A stretch of 64,000 bases of DNA from contig CM032663.1 in the NCBI GenBank assembly GCA_019095985.1, positions 36,556,509-36,620,508 of the forward strand, read 5' to 3'. Under the pieces are notes generated by a model, which searched no databases, was not told where the DNA came from, and saw nothing but the letters and a program-made list of their open reading frames with translations. The position numbers and the translations under genes were made by a program. Source of the stretch: Streblospio benedicti. Lineage: Eukaryota; Annelida; Polychaeta; Spionida; Spionidae. Of this stretch, positions 1 to 12,400 are shown in pieces; the first letter of the stretch is position 1, and each line of letters opens with the position of its first letter.

Positions 1-274
1 AGCTAATTTTGACTGCATATAAATAGTATATGGTAATTAATTGACTTCAGGAACTCAGGAGAAGTAAAATATATAATAACCACGTTACAAAGTCCTTCTC
101 TGATGGTTTTTGAATGTATTATCTATATGTACGGCATCAAAATGACTTTGAATCAACTACTATGGATTACTTATGAATGTTACTTCATGTTTAGCAATAT
201 TCAGTACCGGGTACTTTGAAATTATTGAGATTACTATCAATGATATGTTTCTTAACAAGAAATGATGATCATAC

Positions 275-431
275 CTGTAAGCTACCATTCTTGGTTCATT
301 TTCCTGTACCTCACCAGGAAAAGGTGTTGAATACTTTTTCAACTTTTTAGCTAAGTTTTTGGAATGGTATTCTTCAAGTAGATTAGCAAATCTTTTTGGG
401 CCTAGAGGTGACTTGATTTTTTTCTGATCAC
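275..431 (-). CDS. Last exon in window of the giant membrane protein
   Basis: Fifty-two codons: [40 protein letters not shown] and [13 protein letters not shown]. It is basic and helix-forming. The donor ACAG|GTATGA at 273-274 shows that the gene continues to the left of the window. Positions 1-272 are intron with nothing else recognised. Confidence 0.68.
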
Positions 432-3400
432 CTGAAAATTGAATTAAAAAACAATATTATTAAGGACTAATACCAACATTAGCATAATTCTCTCAAAAGT
501 AAGGAAACTTATCTAACTTAAGAAGTACAAGTAAGTAATCTCCAGAAATAAAAACTGGCACAATATGTAGGGCTACATGTATAACATACCGTTTCGCAAG
601 ACGAGTATCTGGTGATCTGTATCTTTAACTGGACCCAGGTCTGCCATTGGAATGTAAGTCCCTGGTTCAGTAATGTCCCAAGGACTTTCCACGTCAGATA
701 AACTTGCTGCAATTAATACAATATACTAAGTATTAGAAAAGAAATGAAGATCATGTCAAAGTAAACGTCACTCAATCCAACTGTTTCACAATACAGTGAG
801 TTTTACATGTACCAGTGCAATAAGAGCTACTTATGTGTGGGTGCAATTACACAGAACATTACACTGGCTGCACATGATGATTTGAACATTGAAATAGGCA
901 ACAAATGTTGAACAAAGTAAATATTACACTCAAAATCTCCCCAGCACATACACTCAATTATACATACAGTTTATTATACACTGGTTAAGAAAACACAACT
1001 ATATGTACCGTTACTGGGTGACAATTCCTCCTCGGATACTGTGGATAACTCTGCTGCAGCCAGTAACGTTTTGTGTTTTGGAATTGTTTTAATACTTTCC
1101 ATTGGATATTCAGGTTTTTGGGTAGGTGGTTCTGGTTTTGAAACAGGAGGTTCGGGTGATGCAATTGTTTGCGTAGATTGTTCAACAGGTTGCACCTTTG
1201 TCGGTGAATTCAAATTTTGGGGTTGATAATTGGGAATTTCTGTAGTCTTATTTGGTAGAAAATTGCTTTCAAGCTCCATGTTCGAAGTTTGTGTGGCTGA
1301 ATCAATGATAGTTTGACTTTGAGTTCCTTGATCTTGAAGAACTGGAATTTTTTGTTTTGCTGGAAGAACCACTTTATCTTGACTAACTAGAGGAATTTCA
1401 GAATTTTGAGGGATTCCAATAGAACACTGTGAGCTGCTGGTAGGTATAAGTGGATTGGGAAACAGGTTGCCAACTGGTGGGTTCCATGGTATTGCTGATT
1501 GCTGTAAATTATTGTGTCCATTGGTTGATAAAGGTGGTGAATACGAATTTAATACTGCACTTTGTGTACTTAATATGGGTACATTATTGAATATTGTTGG
1601 CCCAAAAGATGACGCTGTTCTTTGTGGATAAGGAGTAAATTTTACTGATGGTATTGTTGATTTAGGAGGTGGTGTATTTGATGAAAATAAAGTTGATAGT
1701 AGTGCATTTCTGCGAAATGTTTCCTCATTCGCCAATAGAGGATTGCCAGAATCAGGCAATTTAGATGGATGATAGGATCTTCTAAATGAACTTGATTTAT
1801 ATTCAGATTTCATAGACTTAGTTTTAGTCTTAGGAGAAGCGAAATAGGGTTCGGGTAAAATTGGATAGTTTGTATTTATCTTTCTGTTAAGAGGCGCTGA
1901 CTTTGGTAAGGTATGAAATTTATATGCTGGTGGAGTCCATGACCATGCTTTGAACTTTGGATCATACGTCTCTGTACTTGTACTATTAGGTGGTGGTGAA
2001 TCTGAGGACTCATAGCTCTTTTTGTAACTTAAATAGGTGGCCTTGTCTTCTTCATATTCATCCGTTTCATCAGGAGCCACTGGAGGAACAGGCAATTTCA
2101 ATCTGGGTTTCTTAGTAGTAGCAGCTATCTTTGGTGTAGATTTTGAATATCGAGGGCTCGGAATAGGCTTCTGAATAGACGATTGTTTAGGTTTTGAGTA
2201 CTTGGGTTTGATAATTTCTTCCTCAATGGAATGACTAGGCTCATCTGCACTTAATGCAGATTCTATTCTGGTGTTCGACAATCCCAATTCATCTAGTGAA
2301 GTCTGTGTTTGAATTTCGCCCACTAATATAGTCTTTTCTTTAATAGGTTCAAATTTAATCGGTGCTGTTTGTGTCTCCATGGATATTGTATCCTTCTTCA
2401 ATTCATCAGCAGAGGTTTGAGTTTGTATTTCACTCTTTGCAAAAATCCTTTGTTTACCTCCTTCCATATCAGATGGTGTTTGTGTCTCTATTGCGATTAG
2501 TTTCTTATCAACAGGCACAGCTTCATTAGGTATAAATATTACTGAGCTCTCTGGCATGGGTTCTGAATCTGATGATGATGGAAACCATACTGGATGGGTT
2601 TTTCGAATTTTCTCATTTCTTTTGGGGGTTCGACGTGGACCTGGAGGTGGTTTTGTATTCAAAAGAACATGATCTATAAAATGTTCCTCATGTTCAAGAG
2701 ATAAATTGCCTCTTCTATGAATAGGATTTACGGATTCTGTTTGTGTTTCCATCGTTGATTTAGGAGCTAAATTCTTCTGCTTTGGGATGTCTGTTTGTAT
2801 TCCTTGGTTTAATAATGATCTGTAAAGTTCAGGCGTACTTTGAGGTGTTTCTGTCATTACAATTCGTTTCACTGGAGCATGTATCATTTTTTCATCTTTT
2901 CGTTCAATTGAAATATTCATATCTGAACAGGTATCAGTTGAACCTGAAAAAATACAATTGATAAAGTACTTTGATGTATTTCATAATGTTTACCACCAAA
3001 CGCTTTTCCTAATAACACTATTCAAAATGACAGCACATGATGTTAAGTTCTTTTCATTATTAAATCAAAGTAAGTCACGTTATGAACTTGAAAGGAAAAT
3101 CTACCATCAGTATCTTTAGGTGAAGTAAAGTTTCTACGCTTTCTTCTTTCAATTTCCTTTTGTTTCAAAACTTTTACCAGTTGCTTTTTTGATGGATCTA
3201 TAACCACAGCATCAGGAATGTCTATAAAAGCTTCAGATTCATTTGATTTTACAGCATTGTCTCTTTCCTCTTCATCACTAATCGTTAGAGTGCCTCTTCG
3301 TAACCTTCCGGGACTAAATCGACTCCTGGTTCTCTTTTTTTCACTCAATCCTGAATTTTCCAGTGGTAGGTGTTGAGTTGCGGCAAGTTCTGAAAGAAAG

Positions 3401-6400
3401 ATATTAAATTGAATTTCTATGTACATGTATATTTTCAACACTGTCATGTAGGTAAATAAGTGTTTATCGCATAAAGACAATGAAAAATATGAATAATGGG
3501 TTAGTTGGATGTAGCTTTCAATAATACATTGAAGGGTGTTTTATGAGAGAGCTTGCCCTGAAATTGTCTACCTGTACATGTATAAAACAATCCAGTTATG
3601 TAAATATGTTCATATAAGTATATCAAAGTTGAATTGGATGGATATACTTATGTCTAATTCATCTGATTGAAAAAAAAGTCATCTACTAACATTTTCCCCC
3701 TAACATGATTACTACACTAGAAAAAGACATGTAAATACTATGTAGAAGAAAAATGTGTAATCATAATATCATGTTCTAAGTTATTTATTATTTTGTTGCA
3801 AATGATGTATAACAGCTTCCAAATATTACAAAGCATATATACCTACTTTCCAAACACGTAAAAGCAGGAATAAAAGAAAATATCCATTTGTAAATATTTT
3901 TCCCACCACCTTTTACATAAATACCCATAGCAGCATTGTTGCTTTTCACTTGAGTTGGCATTATAATGTTCTCCTCAATACTAGATGCATCAGACAATGG
4001 CATATTTTCTATGTTTGTAGACATCACTCCAAACTGCAACCAATGTGGTATATTTTCATCAAAATGTTGCTTCACTGGTACCACTTTCTTAACATCAGGT
4101 GGATCATGGTGGACTAAAGCAAGCTTAGGATCACGCACGCTTTGTACAAAATAAGACTGTATCCTGTTTTCAATGTCTGGATTACTTGCAAAATCCCTAT
4201 TAGATTTTTGTAAGACAATTATTTCTTCTTTTACTGGTGCTTCAAACGTTGGATTGTTCAGTGCATCTTTTTGTTTAGTATGACTATTTTGGAAAGGTAT
4301 ACTTTCATTCCTGGTATTTGTATTAACACAACTATTATCTAATGTATCTTTAGGTTTAGTGTCACTATTTTGGGGAGGTCCACTGATCGGGGGTCCACTT
4401 ATCCTAGTATTTATCAAATTTAGTTCCTTTACTGGACTTTCAACAATAGTTTTATGTCTATTTGTTCCAAGATATCGTCTTTCTGGCTCTGGTGATGGAT
4501 CTATTATGCTATGGTCATTGTAACTAAAACAGTCATAGGGCGTGATATACGGGTCTGTTCCCACACTTTCCAAGTCATCACTTTCAGTGTATTGTCTGCC
4601 GTTATATAGGGTTATTTCCATGGGTTCTTCGTGCTGGTTTCCATCTGATTTGTAGGAATTTTGGGGTTGAAAATATGTTGATGAATCATCATCATTGTTT
4701 GAAGATTCAAAAGGAATGTGGTTCATTTGCACATTGGATCTGTAATTAAAAACAATTAAAAACAAACTAATTAAATGTGCAATATATACATATTCCATGG
4801 GAAAGAATCAAGCAAATACGTGTAGGTGCTAAAGGGCCGAGTCAGACTGCTTTCTGCATCCACATCACGTCCAAAATGTTACGAAAATGTGGATGTGGTT
4901 ATCAGTGATGTTGACTAGTTTAGAATATGCTACAGTCGATGTATACACATGTGAGGACGTCAAAATAAATAAGAATGGAGTTGGATGTAGTAAAAGTTTT
5001 CAACTGTTCAAAATTTTATTCCACATCCAACCACGGATAGTCACTAGATGTGATAAAGTCGTGCAATGCACTTGAAGCAGACGAGATAATTAGTGTTCAA
5101 TGCGTAGGGGGGATGCGGTAAGACGTAATTAGAACAGCAGATGCTACTGTGGCTACTTTCAGCTTGTCCACGAAGCACATGTCGCGGGAATGTGGCTGCT
5201 GCATTGATTTGATGTTAGGGCCGAGTCATTATCTAAGCCGTGGGGGGGTCGGAAAAAAACTGGGGGGGTTCAGATGTTTGAATTTGAATGTTTTGTGGGG
5301 GGGGTCAGAAGTTTGAATTTGAATGTTGTGGGGGGGGTCAAGTTTCAAAATGGAAGTTGCGGGGTCAGAAGTTTAAAATGGAAGAATATGGGGGGGTCAA
5401 ATATTCTGATTCATGAAATTTTACTGGGGGGGTCAAATTTTGTAAATTTACTGAAAGGGGCCGTGGCAAGCATTTGCGAACCCGTGGGGGGGTCATATGT
5501 TTGATTTACAAATGCGGGGGGTCATATGTTTGATTTGCAAACCCGTGGGGGGGTCAGAAGTTAGAAACGTCTAGAAAAACTTCCGACCCCTCCACTTCTT
5601 AAATAATGACTCGGCCCTTACATGTGGCTTAGACGTGGTTTAGCAGTGATAGACAGTGCTTCAAATGGGGAACTGCCGCCAACGGCTACACCACGTGCAA
5701 AATCACTTACAAGCCTAAATTGACCAAAAATCACCACTGACAACCATGTTCACCAGATGTTCATGGATTTTTGGACGTGATTCAGCCATGATATTTTATG
5801 TGACCAGCATTGTAGGCATTCAATGTGAATTTTTGATGTTTTTATGTGTCTATGTTTTACAGTTTTATTGGTTAGGCTATAAGTAGACATGGATATCTAT
5901 AATACTGGTGAATTATGCAAAAGCACTCACCCAGGGACTAGGGTATGTAATGATAAAACAATAGCTAGCATGATCCACCTAGAGGCTCAGTTATAAGTTG
6001 GTTACGAGGCTCATGTACAAACACCACTTGGCCTCCCAGTCCGATATGTCTGAAGGGACTTTTAAAAGATATGAAGAATGAAGAACTACTGCGTACATAT
6101 CACCATAATGACCAATTGACCATTTTTGTACGAGTAGGTTAAGGGATACATACATCACAATGACAGCTGTTTTATAATGAATTATCAGCTTATCTGTAAA
6201 TAATGTAATCGAGGAGCTTCAATCGAGGGCAGTTACTCCTTTCTGGAGCATATTAGTTTGCCTGTAATTTTCTTCACGCTCAACAGGAATGAATCATTCA
6301 TGAATGACATATTTTTGCTACATTCTCAGAAGTATCACAGCCTTGTGAACTGTAATAGTCCCATACTTTGTTACATTTTCCATCTACCTGTGACTAATGG

Positions 6401-9400
6401 AGCTACATAATGGTACTTACCCAGAAGGTAAAGAGATGGTGGAAATCAAGATAACAATTTAATCATGAGTCAAAATCTTTACCTTGCCGATTCTACTTCT
6501 CCACTGTATTCAGATGGTAAACTATCTGCTCCTCTGGGTGGTTTTGGTTCCAGATATTCTTGGACTCGTATTTCTGGTACTTCCGTTTGACCACTTTGGA
6601 AAAGATTTGACACTGCTTCTGTTCGTGGAATTATAGGTGTGTGATGAATCTCATGTATAAGTCTTGAAATACCCCCAAGAGAAGGCGCACCTGAAAATCA
6701 TGGATGTATAGGAATATTCTATTCAAAGCTCATGTTATATTCAACAACGAATGTCATAAGCAAATACAATGGCAGATCCAGGTTTTTAGAAAAGGGGGGA
6801 GGGGCGCACTTCAGGGATTTCATGGGTTTTGTATGCGTGATCGATGGCTGACGTGTAAAAAAATCTATGAAAATGAAATATTTTGGTAGGAAAAGGGGGT
6901 GGGGGTGGGGGGGCATGCGCCCCTGTGCCCCCTGGATCTGCCAATACCGCAAGATCATTTTTAGAAAGAACATACTTTGAGACACTGATGTACCCGGGTC
7001 TATCTTCAAATTGTCCATAATTTCCTGAGGATCAGACCAGTAATCACGCTCCTTATTCACATTTTGTTCTACTTCATCTATATAAAATAGTCATATTACT
7101 CTCAGTATCAAATATATTTTCAACAGAAAATTAAACAGAACTTTTTAAAATATCAATATCAAAATGATAAAATTATCTTTGCTTGTTATACTTTTTTTAG
7201 TACCTTTACAGTTAAAAGTAATAAAATATATGTTAAGATTACTAAGTATATACATGTGCATGCATGGAAGAGATCTATGAATTATTAACAATACATACAA
7301 AATACATAGTTATATTGACATACAAAAATACTTAAATATAATGTATTACTTACAACTAAGAGGAAAACAAAAGTTGGAAGATCAAAACTTAGGCAGCAAC
7401 TCATCAAAAACCCAAAGAGTAAAAAACTTGGAGTGAAAATTACTGCTATTTCAGAAATATAGGTTCTAACGTACATGGAAGATGGAAGATGACAATCACT
7501 ATTTTCATTTGTTTCTTGGCACAAGTTACTGTAGATCTCTAGATATTATCTAATGACATACATTCGCTAAACTATTGAGTGTCTCTTTTTTTTAAGCTTC
7601 TCTCTCTCACATCTCTGTAGCAAGCATATTTCTACCACAGCAGATATAGCTGAAGACGGGTTTTAACAACCCTAAGCTTCCACTTGACTACATGTATATC
7701 AAGTTGCCCTGGCAGGACTCAAACTCATGACCCCAAGGTTGAAAATGTATCCGCAAGCACTGGGAAACACACATACATATATATATCAATTCCATAGCAC
7801 TAAAAATGCTAATAGACCTCCAAAAGTTTTGTCCCCATGTGGGATTCAAACCTACGACCTGCGGGTTGAAATGACAACTGACCAAGTGTGTAAGCTGAGG
7901 GTCACAGAGACAGCAGTTCAGGCGTGTAACTTTTTAACAGCTCGCTACTTGGGATGATGACATATTAACTCTTTTCTTAAAACATTGGTGTTATGCGTTC
8001 GAGTGTAGCCAGCGCCACTTGATATAGTCAAATGGTAGCTGTGTTGTGAGAGAGATGAGAGAGAGAGATGTGGAGAGACCCTGAGAGATGAGAGAGAGAA
8101 AGAAACCCCGAGAGAGAGAAGCTTGAAAATGTATCCGCAAGCACTAGAAAACACATATATATTTTTTTATTCACATGTGTTTTATGTATACTTAAGGGGG
8201 TGGTTGTAAAGAAGACTGGGAAGTCAGGCCTCACCCTCAAATTGAAGAATAATTAGAGCCTGTCCAAAAACATTGAATAATACTTTATTTCTTCCTCCAC
8301 ACTTTCTTTGATTAAACATGTTTCTGTGTGTTTCGTAAATATCACTAAAGGAAGAGATTATGAGGGTGATGATCTGTTTTAGTGTGGAAATAACAATAGC
8401 TATATACGAGCGTACAACACCACAACTACATTGCTATTGTTATCTCTTCACCAATATATAAAACAGATCATTAGCTTTTTATCTCCCTAGTTTAATAGAA
8501 TTGTTTAATTATGTTTTTTCCCCATACTTCTCTTGATGGACAGACTGCCGATTGGAATATTCCCACTGTAACTAAGTCAAAATGATTGCATATCCACATG
8601 GCTTGAATATTATAGTTTGTTGTATTAATGAAGCAGGTTTCACAGAATTCAAACAACCAGAGTAAAACACAGTGTGCTTGTCGTTCGTTTTAAAACGTCT
8701 ACCCTAGAAATGATCACCTCTGAAAGTCCCTAGTAGGGGCCCGTAATGTTTTGTACGTTTTAGTCAGGCATGTATACCTATATGTATACATATGTATACA
8801 TGTATATGTATACGTTATGTATGTATACGTTATGTTCATAAATATACAGTTTATTACTTTGAACCAAAGGATATATACAAGAAAATACCTTGTAAGCTTT
8901 CACCCATACTTTGGGCTTCCTCAGACTGGCAATATTATCAAACATAATTGCAAAGGATGTATATTTAGGTACATTATAATACCCTAAATACCTGGATAGA
9001 TAAATCTACACTTATGTTAATGAGGATCGGAGAGACAATGAACTCCCATTCAAAATGTAGTGAGACCTCATATGAGTCGGAGTCAATCAGAATCCAGCAT
9101 TTTCTGCAAACTAGGGAGAAAAGTCATTCACATTTTGTGATATGAGATCATTTTTACAGGGAACGTTTTTCAATTTTTTTTTTTATGACAGATGATAGAT
9201 GTGACACTCCTTATATTATTCAATGAGGCACAATGTTGTGACTCCACCCCAATACCCATTTCCCTTTTTGACTGTGAAACCTCTCTTAGATCTTTTTCAT
9301 CTTGAATAAAATCAGTATAGTTTTAACCAATCCCACACAGGGTTTGGGTATCATAACCTAAAGTGACTACTATACAGGCATAATCGTGATGTGTTTTTGG

Positions 9401-12400
9401 TAATAAAAAAATATTTCTATGCAGAAGATATCACACAACCAACAGAGTTTGTCACTACCTTAGTAACATGTACAAGAGCAATTCTCTGAATCTGACTTTT
9501 TATTGCGTCACTTCAGCAGCTGAAGTGAAAGCCTTGTGTTCACTTTGTTTGTATGTCACTATTCATTATGAATGTATGTATGTCTCTGGACACACTAGAG
9601 GGTTTACCGATCAACTGATTTCGTTCAAACTTTACACAACTATGAGGTATGAGGTGACACCAATTGATTTGATTTTGGGCACTTTGCCACTTAAATTGTG
9701 CTTTCCACAAGGCGATTTATGACATTTTTACTGGTATTCAAAGCAGTTCTGCCAGCATGAAAAAATTTATTTTTTGACTCAGCAGCAAAAAAGTCTACTT
9801 GTTGTAGTTTGCTGTTTGCTGCTTTGTAGAATGAATGAGTCAATATTAGATAATGGCCCATTTGGGTAGCATGAATAAGCCAATATTACACAATGGCGCA
9901 CAGGTTATTTGTGGCTGATTACGTACATTGTAATTGTGTACTTTTAATCAAGATTTCATTAATATTTTAGTAAACATCTTTATTACCCATGATATGAGTC
10001 AACGTTGTTCTAGCAACGCTGTGCTCTCTGAGCACTTTTGATCTAGTTCTACAGAATGTGTGCATCTGTATGCATGCTGTCTGCCTATTTAGGGCTCACT
10101 GCTTCTTAGGATTAGCAGTCATGTTAAATTCAATTTTGTGAAACTTCAGAAAATTCTTGTGAATTGTCACCTTCTTTAGAAAATACAGACTCTACAACAT
10201 AAAAAATTGATGAACTACAATTCATAATTCACAACAAAAGAATCCTTCACATTCACCAGCATCACATTTGAGGTCATTTCATGAAAGTAGTCGAAAGGCT
10301 TTGAATATTGAAACAAAGGATATTAAGATAACCAATTCCATTTGCTTTACCATTCAAATCACTATCAACCAGAGGGCAGAAAATATTTTCTTGATTGTTC
10401 TTGATCTCAAACATATTAATTTTAGAATAATGGTATTCTACTTGAAAGGTATCACAATCTATGACATGGAGAGCGCCATCATACTCTTGATCTTCTAAAA
10501 TTGTTGGTTGGTAAAATCGCCTTTGTGTCCTTGATTTAGAAATCAGTGGTTGATATTTTCTTTCAACAGAACTCCCAAAAGGATGACTTTCTACAACCGT
10601 ACTTTTTGACTGTAAAACCTCTCTTAGATCTTTTTCATCCTAAACAAAATCATTTAAAGCATATAGAAATATAATTATAACAATGTTAATTCAGGGACAT
10701 GTGGAAATGTTGGATAGACACATTTGAAGTAAAAGCAAACTCATTACCCCTAGCTGCTGAAAATCGTCTGAAGCTAATTCACCACCATCTGGGGATTTTC
10801 TGCTACTCATAATCTCGGCAATATCTACATCTGTATATGACGCATCAGAATCTTGGTCTAAACTGACAATATCCCAAGAATTATAAGTCGTATTTTTGAA
10901 CAATTCACTTTTAGTGCCCTGAGTTGTTTGAGAAATAATTTCACCATTTTTCAAGTTTTCGCTATCAGCAATAATTACGCTATGTCTGTCCACAGTTTCG
11001 TTGCCTTCACGGTCATCATCCTTCATCTTACTTTCTTTATTGACTTCTCTTGATTGATTGATTTCATCATCAAGACACACATTATTTTGAAAATCACATT
11101 GTTTACTTTCTACTTTTGAACTCATTTTAACTGTACATTGATTGGTATAATCCAAATTATGATTTTCTCTGAACAATCCATCAGGCTCCCCAAAACTATC
11201 TCCTGAATCATCCTCATCTGTCTCCTCTGGGATCTCATCTAATGTGGGTTCCATGGATATTTTTGTTACACCATGTCTTTCCTGTTCATTCTGCACAGTT
11301 TGGCTGATTTTGGGATAGTCGTTAATTTCTTCACGAGAAGTTTCAACTGTTTTCTGCTGATCAGAAGTACATGTTGAACTTCTTGACAGCTCTCTTGCCT
11401 TTGGATCACTTTTTGGTAAATGTTTATCTGCTTCAATTTCAAATGTATCATTATGTGAATCACTACTTTTATTATGATTACTTTCTGCAGGACAACCATT
11501 CTTATTACTATTAGTTTTAATCTCAGTATCAGAGTTATTTTCATCAAAACTAAAAACATCCCAAGAATCAAAGGATCTTTTTTTCATTATGCTTCTTTTA
11601 TCCTCAATTGTCATTTCGTTGACAGATTTATCACTATGTGTTGTATCCAAATTTTTATTTTTTGGACTTAAATCTTTCTTAATTAATTGGTTTGTTTCCA
11701 ACACCTCTTTATCATGATCATTATTTATGTCTTTCACAACTTTACATGATTCCTCATTGTGGGGTTCTTGACGCAAATTTTTACTTGATGTATCACTATG
11801 GTGAACTATTACATTTGTTAACTCATTTGAATTTTTGTATTGTAAATTAGTTGATAACTGTTGTCGCTGAAACATAGGATTTATGTTTTCAGCTGACTTA
11901 TTCATAACGTTTTCTTTCTGCGCCTCTTCAGCTATAAGTGCCAAGAGTCGCTTCGGTTTTGGAGGCGGCTCATTTCTTGATTGGTCCCAATAACTAGCTG
12001 GTGCTACATAGCTATTTTGGGTGTTTCTGCCTAGAAATAGAACAATTGGAAGAAAACTATTGATATTTGCATTTATGTATAACAGTGATGTGGGCTTCGT
12101 GGAAACTGCTCAGCACATAACCTAATCACGATCTAGGTATTTTGAAGATGACAGATGATGAAAAAAGTGTGATGCTGGTGAGATAAAATAAAGGTAGAAA
12201 AATTATCACTCAATCAACCAAAACCACTAATTAAGTAATATCACAACCAAAACTATTAATTACGTAATATCCAAGTCTACACACATCTATATTCCTGTCT
12301 CTTCCAACTCACAGTTTTCTTCTTTTTTCTTTGAAGATGGAACTTCAATATCAGGAAGACTGTTAGAGTTAGACCAGACATCTCTTGGCCGTCCATCCAC

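Noticed and set aside
7833-7912. Possible tRNA gene on the - strand
   Set aside because: A-box and anticodon arm do not fit a functional tRNA; it sits in repeated sequence, so a SINE relic is more likely.
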